From positions 1 through 64,000 of the forward strand of contig JBAZLL010000003.1 in assembly GCA_041650255.1 (NCBI GenBank): a stretch of DNA of 64,000 bases. The letters are read 5' to 3'. The notes under the pieces are model-generated. The model saw nothing but the letters and a program-made list of their open reading frames with translations. It ran no database searches and was not told the DNA's origin. Below, in pieces: positions 50,112-59,752 of this stretch (positions are counted from its first letter, which is position 1; each line of letters begins with the position of its first letter). Source of the DNA: 1-14-0-10-45-29 sp041650255. GTDB taxonomy: Archaea > Micrarchaeota > Micrarchaeia > Anstonellales > Anstonellaceae. Made by a program: the position numbers and the translations under genes.

Positions 50112-50771
50112 ATGTCAGAAAACCCGAACCCGACTCGAATGGAGCTGCTTAAGGCTCGTGCACGTATCCAGCTTGCGAAGAAAGGGCACAAATTGCTAAA
50201 ACAAAAGCGAGATGTGCTCATTATGGAATTTTTCAAAATTCTTTCGCAGGCAAAGGATTTGCGCACAGAGTTAAATGAAGAAATGGCAAAAGCCTACAAG
50301 GCAATTGCCATCGCGCAAAGCTATCACGGGGTTGCCGAAGTGGAAAATATTTCCATGTCTGTTTCTGCCGCACCCGGACTTGAGATTGACGTGAAAAACG
50401 TCATGGGTCTGAAAATTTCGCACATAAAAACCGAGGGCGTGCAGGCAAAGCCCCTTCTGAAAAGAGGCTATTCGGTCATCGGCTCATCCGCTCTGATTGA
50501 TGACGCATCCGTGCAATTTTCAAAAGCTCTTTCGCTCGTTATAAGATTGGCGGAGACAGAAAATGCCATTCGCAAACTCATTCGCGAAATAGAAAAAACA
50601 AAGCGCAGGGTAAATGCGCTTGAGTTTGTTCTTTTGCCCCGGCTTAGCGAGCAGGCAAAAGGAATCCAATTCCAGCTTGAGGAAATGGAGCGGGACTCTT
50701 TTGTAATGCTCAAAACAATCAAGCGCAAGCTCAGCAAAAAAGCGGATATGGCGGCGCTAAATAGAAAATAA
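50112..50771 (+). CDS. atpD: A-type ATP synthase subunit D (central stalk)
   Basis: A 219-residue helical protein with the family start NPTRMELLKARARIQLAKKGHKLLKQKRDVL and the C-terminal RRVNALEFVLLPRL block, both diagnostic of subunit D, the rotating central shaft. It is the last gene of the operon and is followed by a hairpin and T-run terminator. Confidence 0.96.
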   Translation: MSENPNPTRMELLKARARIQLAKKGHKLLKQKRDVLIMEFFKILSQAKDLRTELNEEMAKAYKAIAIAQSYHGVAEVENISMSVSAAPGLEIDVKNVMGLKISHIKTEGVQAKPLLKRGYSVIGSSALIDDASVQFSKALSLVIRLAETENAIRKLIREIEKTKRRVNALEFVLLPRLSEQAKGIQFQLEEMERDSFVMLKTIKRKLSKKADMAALNRK

Positions 50772-50822
50772 AAAACAGCCGCAAAAACGCTCGCCGGAAA
50801 AAATCAAATCTTTGGAACAAGC

Positions 50823-50854
50823 GCGGGTTTGTCCCCCGCAACAATTATTTTTTT
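50823..50854 (+). terminator. Terminator of the ATP synthase operon
   Basis: GCGGG (50823-50827) pairs with CCCGC (50835-50839) over a 7-nt loop, followed 8 bases later by T7 (50848-50854). It lies 51 bp after the atpD stop and before the separately transcribed aminopeptidase gene. Confidence 0.6.
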
Positions 50855-50944
50855 GTTTAAGTTATTATCTGGGTTTCTCTTCACTTTTTCTTTCTCTCTT
50901 TAGCATTTATATTCTTTAGATGCTTCATTCTAGCTGTTGATTTC

Positions 50945-53803
50945 ATGGGCAAAAACATTCCGATAGAAAAATCCAAAAAGAAAAAAGAATTCAAATATTA
51001 TCCAAATGATTTTGCAAAATTGCCCGTGCAAGTACTTCACATCGATTTGGAATTTGACATTTACGAAAAACATGCAGAAGTCTGTTCTTCAATGCGCATG
51101 AGCGCACTGCAGGATTTAAGCGGCATATCTCTTGATGCAAACAATCTGCAAATAAATGAAATTTCATGCAACAAATCTAAAATCGATTACAAATACGAAA
51201 AGAAAAAAAACAAGCTTGATATCACATTCTCGTCCAAAATAAAAAGAGGGGAAGAATTTATCCTGACTTCAAAAACAACCTGTCATCCAACCAACAACAT
51301 ATTGGAAGGTCTCTACTTTGACTGGACTCCAAAGGGCGCACCGCAGACAATAATCTCGCAATGCCAGCAATGGGGATTTCAGCGAATAACTCCCTGCTTT
51401 GATGATATGTGTGCAAAGTGCACATACACAACAAAAATAACTGCCGACTCAAGATACACTCACATAATATCTAATGGGGATGTAAAAGAAAAGAGAAAAA
51501 CAGTCTCACCCGGGCGCGACCAAATTATTTTTGACAATTCAAAAACCCCGATGGCCCCGTATCTTTTCTTTTTAGGAGTCGGCACTTATGAGCAGAACGA
51601 GCTTGAGTTTGAATATCCGGACGGTTCAAAATTTCTTTTGCACCTTTTAGTTCCTCCCAACTCGGACAAGCAGGCGGCAAAAAATGCACTCAAAATATTA
51701 TATGACGGCATTCTTTGGATTCACATTTTCAGCGGTGCAAATTGCACACAAAATACACCAGAGAGAAAAAAACTTTACTCTCTCTGCCTTCAGTTGGCGG
51801 AAAAGAAAGAAACAGAAAAAACACTGGCAAAAACCACTGATTTATCCTCTATTAGAAAAGAAATTTCCCTACTTGCAAAATCCCTCCCTCTCGGCTACAA
51901 ATACACTGGGCAAATCTACCGCGAAATCGGAATGCAAAATTCAAACTTTGGTGGAATGGAAAACGTAGGCAACACGACCGTTGTCACAAACCGCATAATG
52001 CCATTTGCAAAAATGCCCGATTCGGTTTTTGAATACCTAATCGGAGTAAAAGCGCACGAATTTTATCACAACATAAACGGCTCCGAAGTAACCGGAAAAA
52101 GCCCGTTTGAGCTCTGGCTAAACGAAGCGGTCACCTGTCACATAGAGCAAAAATATTTGCAATTTGTCGCAGGAGAGCAATACTCCCGTTTAGGTGATGT
52201 AATGCGCATAATCCATCCGGACGGCGGCACGCTTGATTTTGACACCGGCGCAATGACGATGCCAATAATTCCGGACGGCTTCAACTATCCGGACGATTTA
52301 ATCTCCGATGTCACTTATTCAAAGGCTCCCGAATTCGTGCGCATGGTTGAGCAAATAATGGGCGGGGAAAAATTCTGCAAGGCCCTTGCACTCTACTACT
52401 CACGCTTCAGGCATTCAAATGCTTCAAGCAAAGACTGGATTGATGCAATGACTGAATCCTCCGGCATAGACTTTAACCAAATGGCAAACTCATGGCTAAA
52501 GCAAACAGGTTATCCAATCGTTAAGGTGGAAAAATCCTTTTCAAAAAACAAACTAATACTAACTCTTACCCAATCCGGTTTTTTCAAAAATTCACATTGG
52601 CAATTTCCATTCTCCGCAACCCTTGTTGATGAAAAAGGCAACGATATTGCCCATCAGCAAATATGGATGAAAAATGTGCAAGAAAAAATAATATTTGAAA
52701 ACCTGCCAACGCATCCGGCATTTATTTCCTTCTGCCGCGGCTATTGCTTTTATGGCAAAGTTGAATATGAGCAAACCCAAGACGAGTTGTATTTGCAGCT
52801 TTTGAAAGATTCGGATGCAATAAACCGCTACATGGCATTTTGCAAATTGGCGGATATACAAAAGATGAGATTGTTAAAAACCCCCAAATCCGAATTTGAT
52901 TCCCGATTCATTGAAACTTTCTTCTCTCTTCTTTCGGATGAAAAACTTTGCGGGCAAATGGGCACAGCCCTTTTAGCCATTCCCTCATCCGTGGAAGACA
53001 AATACAAAAAGCACTGTTATCAAGAGCTCTACGAATTGCGCCAAAAACTAAGGCTGGCAATTGCAAAAAAATACAAAAAAGAGCTTTTACAAATTTACAA
53101 CACCTATTGTAAAAAATCAATTTCCGCCCCCTTTGTGCAAAAAAAGCTTTACGAAATAAAAATGCGCGAGGTGAAAAACTCCGCTCTTTCTATGCTCGCA
53201 TCCCTTGATACGCCCGACATTCACAAGCTCATTTTGGCACAGTTTGAAAAGCCGCAGGCCGCATCGGACAAATATTGTGCATTCGCACTAATCCTTGATT
53301 CCTCAATAAAAACAAAAATGGAAATAGTGCAAAAATACGAGGAAGAATCCTCAAAAGACTTGGTGGAATGGGAAGTATTTCTTTCCCGCATAGGCTCAAA
53401 CGATTCGGACGATGCGATTGAGCTGATGAAAAAAATAGAAAAATCCAAATATTTCAAAATAGACCAGTCCAACGACCAGCGAATGCTGATTCGTTTTGCT
53501 TACAACAAGCGCATCTCAATGCAAACAGAAAAAGGAAGAGAGTATCTGATGCAAATAATACTCACTCTCGCAAAAATAAACGAATACAGCACAAGCCATG
53601 TGCTTTCAATCTTTTCAAAAATAAACGACTTTGAGCCAAAATATCACGAGCCGCTAATTTCAATGCTCATCAAGCTTCTTGATGCGGTTCCATCCGAAAA
53701 CGCAGTGGTGCACAACACCATAAAGCGGCTCATAAAAGGCGCGCCCGATGCAGTTAAAACTTATGAGAAAAAGAACGGGAAACTAAATGAAAAATATTTG
53801 TAA
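50945..53803 (+). CDS. M1 family zinc aminopeptidase
   Basis: A 952-residue peptidase. The beta-sandwich N-terminal domain is followed by the gluzincin catalytic domain with the exopeptidase motif GGMEN (near residue 336), HEFYHxxxxx..NE (HExxH near 371, second Glu near 393) and a C-terminal helical repeat domain from about residue 610 to the end. This is the layout of the tricorn-interacting factors F2/F3 and ERAP-like enzymes, which clip amino acids from peptides released by the proteasome. It is longer than archaeal F2 (about 780-850) because of the helical C-terminus. No signal peptide is visible, so it is cytoplasmic. Confidence 0.94.
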   Translation: MGKNIPIEKSKKKKEFKYYPNDFAKLPVQVLHIDLEFDIYEKHAEVCSSMRMSALQDLSGISLDANNLQINEISCNKSKIDYKYEKKKNKLDITFSSKIKRGEEFILTSKTTCHPTNNILEGLYFDWTPKGAPQTIISQCQQWGFQRITPCFDDMCAKCTYTTKITADSRYTHIISNGDVKEKRKTVSPGRDQIIFDNSKTPMAPYLFFLGVGTYEQNELEFEYPDGSKFLLHLLVPPNSDKQAAKNALKILYDGILWIHIFSGANCTQNTPERKKLYSLCLQLAEKKETEKTLAKTTDLSSIRKEISLLAKSLPLGYKYTGQIYREIGMQNSNFGGMENVGNTTVVTNRIMPFAKMPDSVFEYLIGVKAHEFYHNINGSEVTGKSPFELWLNEAVTCHIEQKYLQFVAGEQYSRLGDVMRIIHPDGGTLDFDTGAMTMPIIPDGFNYPDDLISDVTYSKAPEFVRMVEQIMGGEKFCKALALYYSRFRHSNASSKDWIDAMTESSGIDFNQMANSWLKQTGYPIVKVEKSFSKNKLILTLTQSGFFKNSHWQFPFSATLVDEKGNDIAHQQIWMKNVQEKIIFENLPTHPAFISFCRGYCFYGKVEYEQTQDELYLQLLKDSDAINRYMAFCKLADIQKMRLLKTPKSEFDSRFIETFFSLLSDEKLCGQMGTALLAIPSSVEDKYKKHCYQELYELRQKLRLAIAKKYKKELLQIYNTYCKKSISAPFVQKKLYEIKMREVKNSALSMLASLDTPDIHKLILAQFEKPQAASDKYCAFALILDSSIKTKMEIVQKYEEESSKDLVEWEVFLSRIGSNDSDDAIELMKKIEKSKYFKIDQSNDQRMLIRFAYNKRISMQTEKGREYLMQIILTLAKINEYSTSHVLSIFSKINDFEPKYHEPLISMLIKLLDAVPSENAVVHNTIKRLIKGAPDAVKTYEKKNGKLNEKYL

Positions 53804-53835
53804 ATGCTTTAAACTATTGCTCGCATAGCTTTTGC

Positions 53836-55587
53836 ATGGACAAAACATTATTCTCATATGTAAAATTGGCGTCATTTTTACTCCTGGTTTTTTGCTCGTT
53901 TTCATTTTCAAAAGATTACTCGATAGAGCGGGCTGATATCACCTATCAACTCTTTGAAAACGGCTCCGTCTTTGTAAGAGAAAATATCACCTACTCTCTT
54001 GACGGCTCTTTCAGCGAGCTTTATTTGCAAAAGCCGACCGATTTGAAAATATCAAATGCAAAAGGATATTGCCAGCAAAAGCAGTGTTCCTTTTATGAGC
54101 AAAACAACGAAGGCTGGCACGAGCTTGTGCTAAAATCGGATTACTCCTCACAAAAAGTGAATGCAATATTTGAATACTATGTAAATGAGCAAATACTTGA
54201 ACAAAAGGATTGTGCCCAATTCTTTTACAAACTCTGGCCGGACCAGTGGAAAAAAAGTGTCGGCGAGCTGAATATCAAAGTTCTTTTGCCAATGAACGGA
54301 GAAGACTACGAATTTTTTCTGCACCCTCCAAATGCAAATTATGAGGTAATCGGAGAGCCAAACAATGAAATATTCATTCATGCTGTCAATTATCCCGCAA
54401 GAACTTATCTTGAAATGAACCTTCTTTTATCAAAAGGGCAATTCTCAAATCTTTATCCGGCAAAAAATTACCTGACTAAAGAGGAAATAATTTCAGGAGA
54501 GAAAAACTATATTCAAAAAGAAAAATCAAATCAGTCATTATTGCAAATTCTTGCATTTCTCCCCCTTTTCATCCTGTGTTCAAGTTTCATCATCTTATAC
54601 TTTTTGTACGGTCGCGAAAAACCGCTCTCTTCACTCTCATATAATGCGATTTACGAGCGCGAACCTCCAAAGAACACAACTCCCGCAGTAGCCGGGTATA
54701 TTGTATCAAAAACGCAATCCCCCGCACTCATTTCTGCAGAGCTTATGATGCTCTGGCATCTGGGATTTTTGGAAATAGAGCAAAAGCGCACAACAAACAA
54801 AGTCCTTTTCTTTGATTTCTCAAGCGAGCAGTCATTCATAAAAATAAATAATTCAAAAAGCGATTCCTCCCTTGCTCCGCATCAAAAATCCATTTTAGAT
54901 GTTCTCAAAAAAATAGAGCTCTATGCAAAAGAGCGCAAAAAAATGCAGGACGGTGCATTTTCCACCTCTCTCTTCAGAGATTTTTTCCAAACCCGCTCTC
55001 CACTATTTTATTCCAACTTTTTTGAGATCATTCAAAAGAAATTCAATCTGTATCTTAACAACAAGGCAAACAACATTTTTCTTGCCGTTCTAATATTGGA
55101 TTTTATTCTAAGTATCGCAATATCCGTATTTGCCTCATCCAGCGCCCCCTCAAACTCGGCGCCATTTGCTTTCATACTGTCATTGCTCATCTTAGGATTT
55201 TCTTTTGTCATCCCTGCCGCGTTCCCCCAAATACTCGGCAAATGGACTGATGAAGGACGCGTATTGGAACAGCAATGTATCAATTTCAAAAAATATCTAA
55301 GCGACTTTGGCTCTTTCAAGCAAAAAGAAGCATTGCAAATAAAACTCTGGGAAGAATATCTAATTTACGCAACCGCATTTGGAATCGCAGACAAGGTTTT
55401 GCGCCAGCTTAAGCAAGCCGTTCCTCCGGCCGAATATTCAAAATCCCCGATGATTGCAAACTACGCATTAATCTCGGCTTCAATGGCATCCGCATCTTCA
55501 TCAATGTCTCTTGCATCCTCCGGCTCCTCTTCCGGCGGGTTTGGCGGCGGGGGCGGCGGTGGAGGCGGAGGCGGGGGCGCAAGATAA
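53836..55587 (+). CDS. DUF2207-type membrane protein with glycine-rich tail
   Basis: A 583-residue protein: signal peptide (about 1-25), an extracytoplasmic beta-rich domain of the DUF2207 type (ISYSIERADITYQLFENGSVFVRENITY region), a membrane helix near residue 235-258, a cytoplasmic winged-helix-like part (PAVAGYIVSKTQSPALISAELMMLWHLGFLEI), two more helices near 410-465 and an extreme Gly-rich C-terminus ending in a run of twelve glycines. The Gly tail is common in this family. The function of the family is not known; it is common in archaea and bacteria. Confidence 0.82.
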   Translation: MDKTLFSYVKLASFLLLVFCSFSFSKDYSIERADITYQLFENGSVFVRENITYSLDGSFSELYLQKPTDLKISNAKGYCQQKQCSFYEQNNEGWHELVLKSDYSSQKVNAIFEYYVNEQILEQKDCAQFFYKLWPDQWKKSVGELNIKVLLPMNGEDYEFFLHPPNANYEVIGEPNNEIFIHAVNYPARTYLEMNLLLSKGQFSNLYPAKNYLTKEEIISGEKNYIQKEKSNQSLLQILAFLPLFILCSSFIILYFLYGREKPLSSLSYNAIYEREPPKNTTPAVAGYIVSKTQSPALISAELMMLWHLGFLEIEQKRTTNKVLFFDFSSEQSFIKINNSKSDSSLAPHQKSILDVLKKIELYAKERKKMQDGAFSTSLFRDFFQTRSPLFYSNFFEIIQKKFNLYLNNKANNIFLAVLILDFILSIAISVFASSSAPSNSAPFAFILSLLILGFSFVIPAAFPQILGKWTDEGRVLEQQCINFKKYLSDFGSFKQKEALQIKLWEEYLIYATAFGIADKVLRQLKQAVPPAEYSKSPMIANYALISASMASASSSMSLASSGSSSGGFGGGGGGGGGGGGAR

Positions 55588-55642
55588 TTGCGCTTTTTCT
55601 TCTTTTAGGCAGGTTTATATTCTTGTATAGTTTTCTTTTTCC

Positions 55643-56440
55643 ATGATTCTTTTCAGCCTCACAAGAAGCCTTTTCGGGGCAAAAAAAGCCTACGAAACAA
55701 AAGATGGCTCTGCTTCAAAAAAGGCGCACGATGGTTTAAGTGCCCCAGAAAAGCACAAATTCGGCGGCGAATACCTAAAGTCGGCGGTTTATGGCGGGCT
55801 TGATGGCACAATAACCACTTTCGCAGTTGTTGCCGGGGTAACCGGTGCCGCACTCTCACCCGGAATAGTGCTCATAATGGGATTTGCCAATCTCATAGGC
55901 GATGGAATTTCAATGGCTGTGGGCGACTATCTCTCAACAAAAGCGGAAAACGATTATTACGATTCCGAGCGGGCACGTGAAAAATGGGAAGCCGACAATT
56001 ACCCTGATGGCGAGAAGCGTGAAATGGTAGAAATTTACGAGCAAAAAGGCATTCCAAAAAAGGATGCAAGTAGCATAATGCAAATTCTCTCACGCCACAA
56101 AGAGGCATGGGTTGATGTCATGATGGCGGAAGAGCTTGAGCTCATAAAAAACAACGGCTCTCCCGCAAAAAACGCGGCAGTCACGTTTATTTCGTTCTCA
56201 ATATTTGGGTTTATTCCGCTCGCCACTTATGTGCTTGCCATTTTTTTCCCGCAAATACATTCCAATTCATTTGCAATTGCATGCACTCTTACTGCCTGTA
56301 CTCTTTTCTTGCTCGGAGCCCTCAAATCAAGGCTAACAGAACAAAATTGGTTAATCTCGGGCTCGCAAATGTTGGCGGTCGGCTCATTGGCGGCAGGTGC
56401 CGCATATATTGTAGGCGTATTTCTTTCAGGACTTGCTTAA
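55643..56440 (+). CDS. VIT1/CCC1 family Fe/Mn transporter
   Basis: A 265-residue membrane protein with about five helices. GGLDGTITTFAVVAGVTGA is the hallmark first helix, GFANLIGDGISMAVGDYLSTKAE the second, then a charged metal-binding cytoplasmic loop (about 110-175, rich in Glu/Asp/Lys) and three more helices. Relatives move Fe2+ or Mn2+ out of the cytoplasm. The N-terminal 40 residues are a charged extension. A 38-residue zinc-ribbon gene follows at once behind a GGTG motif. Confidence 0.9.
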   Translation: MILFSLTRSLFGAKKAYETKDGSASKKAHDGLSAPEKHKFGGEYLKSAVYGGLDGTITTFAVVAGVTGAALSPGIVLIMGFANLIGDGISMAVGDYLSTKAENDYYDSERAREKWEADNYPDGEKREMVEIYEQKGIPKKDASSIMQILSRHKEAWVDVMMAEELELIKNNGSPAKNAAVTFISFSIFGFIPLATYVLAIFFPQIHSNSFAIACTLTACTLFLLGALKSRLTEQNWLISGSQMLAVGSLAAGAAYIVGVFLSGLA

Positions 56441-56449
56441 GGTGTTAAT

Positions 56450-56566
56450 ATGGACGAAAACGCACTTCCAAATTTGTGCCCGTTTTGCGGCGGGGTAAAA
56501 CCGGACAAAAATTACAAAACTCCGGTTTGCCCCTGCATCTGCTCTTCATGCGAAGAAATAGATTGA
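56450..56566 (+). CDS. 38-residue zinc-ribbon microprotein
   Basis: A short ORF of 38 codons with 6 cysteines arranged as CPFC at residues 10-13 and CPCICSSC at 27-34. This pattern suggests a zinc ribbon or a small metal site. The ATG follows a GGTG motif after the VIT1 stop (spacing 5), the same arrangement as other operon-internal genes here, which supports translation. It is co-directional with and 9 bp from the VIT1 gene, so it may assist metal handling. No known family is recognised. Confidence 0.6.
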   Translation: MDENALPNLCPFCGGVKPDKNYKTPVCPCICSSCEEID

Positions 56567-56702
56567 TTTTTTCCCGCCCGAAAAAATTTTGAACCCGCAA
56601 AATTTTCCACCGGAAAAAAAATTCAAACCCGCAAATAGAAAAAGAAAGTAAATAGAAAGAAAAAAGAAAGTAAATAGAAAATTACATCTCAAAAGAAACT
56701 TC

Positions 56703-56724
56703 TTTAGCCCCGACCGGAATCGAA
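56703..56724 (-). repeat. Copy of the tRNA-Gln 3' end
   Basis: 22 bases here are identical to 56825-56846, the 3' part of tRNA-Gln (acceptor strand, most of the T arm and 3 flanking bases), offset by 122 bp. The rest of the tRNA is missing, so it is not a gene. A hairpin element lies between this copy and the real tRNA, the same plan as at tRNA-Leu. Confidence 0.85.
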
Positions 56725-56785
56725 AGGCCTTTTTCTTTCTCTTTTCTAAAGAGAAAGAAAAACCCCTGGGAAAAAGAAAGAGAAA
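56725..56785 (-). repeat. Hairpin element (copy C) next to tRNA-Gln
   Basis: A 15-bp perfect stem, 56730-56744 with 56748-56762, with a 3-nt loop, flanked by AGGCC and CCCCTGGG and then a second A-rich arm (about 56771-56785). It aligns well on the plus strand with the tRNA-Leu intron (6802-6851), which also has AGGC, T-arm, A-arm, CCCTGG and second A-arm in this order. The remaining sequence from 56567 to 56826 is A-rich and holds no gene. Confidence 0.6.
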
Positions 56786-56826
56786 ACTATTCCAAAATTT
56801 TTATTCCAAATTCAGGAAAATACTTT

Positions 56827-56941
56827 TAGCCCCGACCGGAATCGAACCGGTGTTTCCAGGTTTCATCAAGCTATTTTTCTCTCTAAGAAAGAAAAATTAG
56901 CTCCTCAAAGCCTGGCGTCCTTGCCGCTAGACCACGGGGCT
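56827..56941 (-). tRNA. tRNA-Gln (anticodon TTG) with intron
   Basis: On the minus strand the acceptor AGCCCCG pairs with CGGGGCT (plus coordinates 56935-56941 and 56828-56834), with discriminator A at 56827. The T arm is ACCGG-TTCGATT-CCGGT. The anticodon stem CCAGG/CCTGG has a loop reading CT-TTG-A plus A, so the anticodon is TTG (plus 56906-56908), reading CAA. A 43-nt intron (about 56862-56904) lies at the 37/38 site and forms a hairpin with arms AGCTA/TAGCT and TTTTTCT/AGAAAAA. No CCA is encoded. Confidence 0.92.
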
Positions 56942-56975
56942 GTTTGAAAAGAGGTTTGTTTTCAAAACTTTATAT

Positions 56976-58427
56976 TTAGTACTGTCTTGCCACATAAGCA
57001 AAGCAGCCTGCCTTCTCGCCGCAAACAATGCATTTTTCTCCAGATGGCGCACTCTCATGCGGATATTTTATGCCGCGAACATCTCCTGCAAATTTCTCTT
57101 TTATATCATCCGCGCATTTTTTGGATGATTTTTCCATTGAGCAGAACGGAACGCGAACGAGTCCGCCAATTTTTAATTTCTCCTCAAGAGCATCAATTGT
57201 TTTTGCCTCATGCAAAGATTTTGAAAACACCAAATCCGCGCGCCCTTTAATCCTTGAATTCAGCCTCTTTCCCTCATCCTTAATCGCTTTTGAGAGCTCA
57301 TCCATCCCGACAAGTTTTTTATCCTCTTTTTTGCCGTCGCGTGCAATCATGGTGGCTTTTGCCTGTTCCATTTCCCGCCCGCCAATTTCAATCCTGATAG
57401 GAATTCCCTTAAGCTCCCAATAATTATACTTGAAGCCCGGCGTATTTTGGCTCACGTCAATCTTCACTCTAATACCTGCGTCGCGCAAAATGCTTTCAAT
57501 CTTTTTGCCATACTCATTGATTTCCGACCCGTCTGTTCCTTTTGCAGGTATGGGTACAATTACTGCCTGCACGGGCGCAAAATCATAAGGCATCACAATT
57601 CCCCTGTCATCTCCATGCACGCAAAAGAGCGCGCCGTAAATTCGTGAAATAGCCGGACCATAGCATGTCTGCCATACAAATTCTTTCTGCTCTTTCTCAT
57701 TTTGAAATGAAACATCAAACGCTTTTGAGAAATTCTGCCCCAACAAATGTGTTGAAGGCAATTGCAGTACTTTTCCATCGGGCATCAGCGTGTCCGCCGC
57801 AAAAGTGTGCACCGCGCCGGGGAATTTGTCCCATTCCGGTCGCTGGAAAAATATGAATGGAATTCCAAGTTGTGCATGAAGCACTTCCTCCGTCATCTTC
57901 ATATCTTCATCCACTTGCGCCCGAGCCTCTTTTTCGGTTGCAAACGCATCGTGTGCTTCAATCCAGTGAAATTCCCTTGAGCGGAAAAACGGCTTTGTGG
58001 CCTTAGTCTCGTATCTCCACACTTGTGCCGAGTGATAAATTTTAAGCGGCAAATCAACCGCGCCCCTAATCCACAACGAATACATCTGATACATAGCGGT
58101 CTCGGAAGTCGGCCTCATTGCGAGCCGCTCCTCAAGAGCATTCTCGCCCGCCTTCTCCACCCAAAACACCTGCGGTGCAAACCCCTCTACGTGCTCTCCC
58201 TCAATTTTGAAATTTCTTTCAGGAATAAGTGCCGGAAACAATGCGGGCTCGTGTCCGTATTTTTCAAGCTCTTTCTCATAAGCCGCATACATGAGTTTCA
58301 TTGTCTTTACGGACCAGGGGCGAAATACCACAAACCCCTTTACATTATATCTCAAATCGCAAAGCTCGGCCTCGGAAATGACTGTATTGAACCAGTTGGA
58401 AAAGTCCTTTTCTTTTGAAATGTTCAT
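56976..58427 (-). CDS. proS: Prolyl-tRNA synthetase, archaeal/eukaryotic type
   Basis: A 483-residue class IIa synthetase without the bacterial editing insertion. Motif 2 is RYETKATKPFFRSREFHWIEAHDAF, the TSE loop is RPTSETAMY, and HGDDRGIVMPYDFAP is part of motif 3. The anticodon domain follows, then the zinc-type C-terminal domain with CIVCGEKAGCFAYVARQY, the final Tyr being conserved. I start at MNISKEKDF (58427), with the upstream ATG at 58448 as an alternative. Its end lies 35 bp from tRNA-Gln on the same strand. Confidence 0.96.
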   Translation of the reverse strand: MNISKEKDFSNWFNTVISEAELCDLRYNVKGFVVFRPWSVKTMKLMYAAYEKELEKYGHEPALFPALIPERNFKIEGEHVEGFAPQVFWVEKAGENALEERLAMRPTSETAMYQMYSLWIRGAVDLPLKIYHSAQVWRYETKATKPFFRSREFHWIEAHDAFATEKEARAQVDEDMKMTEEVLHAQLGIPFIFFQRPEWDKFPGAVHTFAADTLMPDGKVLQLPSTHLLGQNFSKAFDVSFQNEKEQKEFVWQTCYGPAISRIYGALFCVHGDDRGIVMPYDFAPVQAVIVPIPAKGTDGSEINEYGKKIESILRDAGIRVKIDVSQNTPGFKYNYWELKGIPIRIEIGGREMEQAKATMIARDGKKEDKKLVGMDELSKAIKDEGKRLNSRIKGRADLVFSKSLHEAKTIDALEEKLKIGGLVRVPFCSMEKSSKKCADDIKEKFAGDVRGIKYPHESAPSGEKCIVCGEKAGCFAYVARQY

Positions 58428-58495
58428 GTTATTTTCATGGTAAGTCAATTATTTAAATCTCCCCCGCCTGCTACTTTCAATTTCGGGGTGCAATC

Positions 58496-59752
58496 ATGTC
58501 TTATGGCGGCTATTCAGATTATGTAAACGAGAGCTTCAGACCGGACAAAGAATCCAATCTAATCGCCACTTTCAAAATCTTGCCTGCAAAAGGAATTTCT
58601 CTTTCTCAAGCCGCGCAGGCAACTGCGGCAGAAAGCTCAATCGGCACATGGACCAAGCTTTCCACAATGCGCACACATGTCCTCAAAAAATTGCAGGCAA
58701 AAGCATTTCATCTCAATAGAAAATCAAGAGAGGTAAAAATTGCCTATCCAATAGATTTATTTGAGCCGGAAAATATCCCCCAAATTCTTTCAGACATAGC
58801 CGGAAACATTTACGGAATGAAAGAAATAGACGCCCTAAGATTGGAGGATTTTTTCATTCCAAACAAATACATAAACACTTTTGCCGGTCCAAAATACGGA
58901 GTTGAAGGCGTAAGAAAAATAGTCGGCACATCTAAATCCCGCCGCCCGCACATCGGCACAATCGTCAAGCCAAAAGTCGGGCTCACACCTTCCGAGGGCG
59001 CAAAAGTTGCCCATGACTCTTGGGCTGGCGGACTGGATTTGGTAAAAGACGATGAAAATCTCACATCTCATCCTTTCTCAAAATTTGAAACCCGTCTTGC
59101 TAAAATGCTTGAGGCAAAAGACAAAGCCCAACAGGAAACCGGTGAAAAGAAAATCTATTGTCCGAACATAACTGCTCCCGCGCACACAATGCTCAAGCGT
59201 GCGGAATTAGCCCAATCAATGGGCTCAAATTGCGTAATGATCGATATTCTCACTGCTGGCTACTCGTCCGTTCAATTCATCCGCCACCAAAATTTCAAAA
59301 TGCTAATTCACGCGCACCGTGCAATGCACGCCGCAATCTCAAGAAACAAAGAGCATGGTTGTTCAATGCTCGTGTTGGCAAAGCTTGCCCGCCTTGCAGG
59401 AGTTGACCAATTGCACATCGGCGCCGTCTTTGGAAAAATGGAGGGTTCTCAGGCGGAAGTTTTGCAAATACACAATTCAATAAATGAAAAATATGGCAGA
59501 TTAAATCCGGTTTTCTCTGTCGCATCCGGCGGTCTTTCCCCGCTTGAAATTCCAAATGTGATAAACGCATTTGGCAACGACGTAATAATTCAGGCGGGTG
59601 GCGGGGTGCACGGGCATCCGAATGGCACTTACGCGGGCGCGAAAGCATTTGTACAAGCCGAGCAGGCTGCACTCAAAAATATCCCTCTAAGCACATATGC
59701 AAAAACGCATTCCGAGCTTGCGGCGGCAATAGAAAAATGGGGCAAAAAATAA
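58496..59752 (+). CDS. rbcL: Form III RuBisCO large subunit
   Basis: A 418-residue RuBisCO. The catalytic set is visible: K158/K160 in GTIVKPKVGL, the carbamylation lysine K184 with D186/E187 in GGLDLVKDDENL, IHAHRAMHAA near residue 275 and SGGLSPLEIP with GGGVHGHPNG as phosphate-binding loops. It carboxylates ribulose 1,5-bisphosphate to two 3-phosphoglycerates. With the AMP phosphorylase and isomerase at 4.1-6.7 kb it completes AMP degradation, so it serves nucleoside salvage and not a Calvin cycle; no phosphoribulokinase is in the window. It is shorter than form I enzymes, as expected. Confidence 0.96.
   Translation: MSYGGYSDYVNESFRPDKESNLIATFKILPAKGISLSQAAQATAAESSIGTWTKLSTMRTHVLKKLQAKAFHLNRKSREVKIAYPIDLFEPENIPQILSDIAGNIYGMKEIDALRLEDFFIPNKYINTFAGPKYGVEGVRKIVGTSKSRRPHIGTIVKPKVGLTPSEGAKVAHDSWAGGLDLVKDDENLTSHPFSKFETRLAKMLEAKDKAQQETGEKKIYCPNITAPAHTMLKRAELAQSMGSNCVMIDILTAGYSSVQFIRHQNFKMLIHAHRAMHAAISRNKEHGCSMLVLAKLARLAGVDQLHIGAVFGKMEGSQAEVLQIHNSINEKYGRLNPVFSVASGGLSPLEIPNVINAFGNDVIIQAGGGVHGHPNGTYAGAKAFVQAEQAALKNIPLSTYAKTHSELAAAIEKWGKK

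Noticed and set aside
56703..56724. A second tRNA-Gln gene
   Set aside because: Only the acceptor strand and most of the T arm are present; the rest is replaced by a hairpin.
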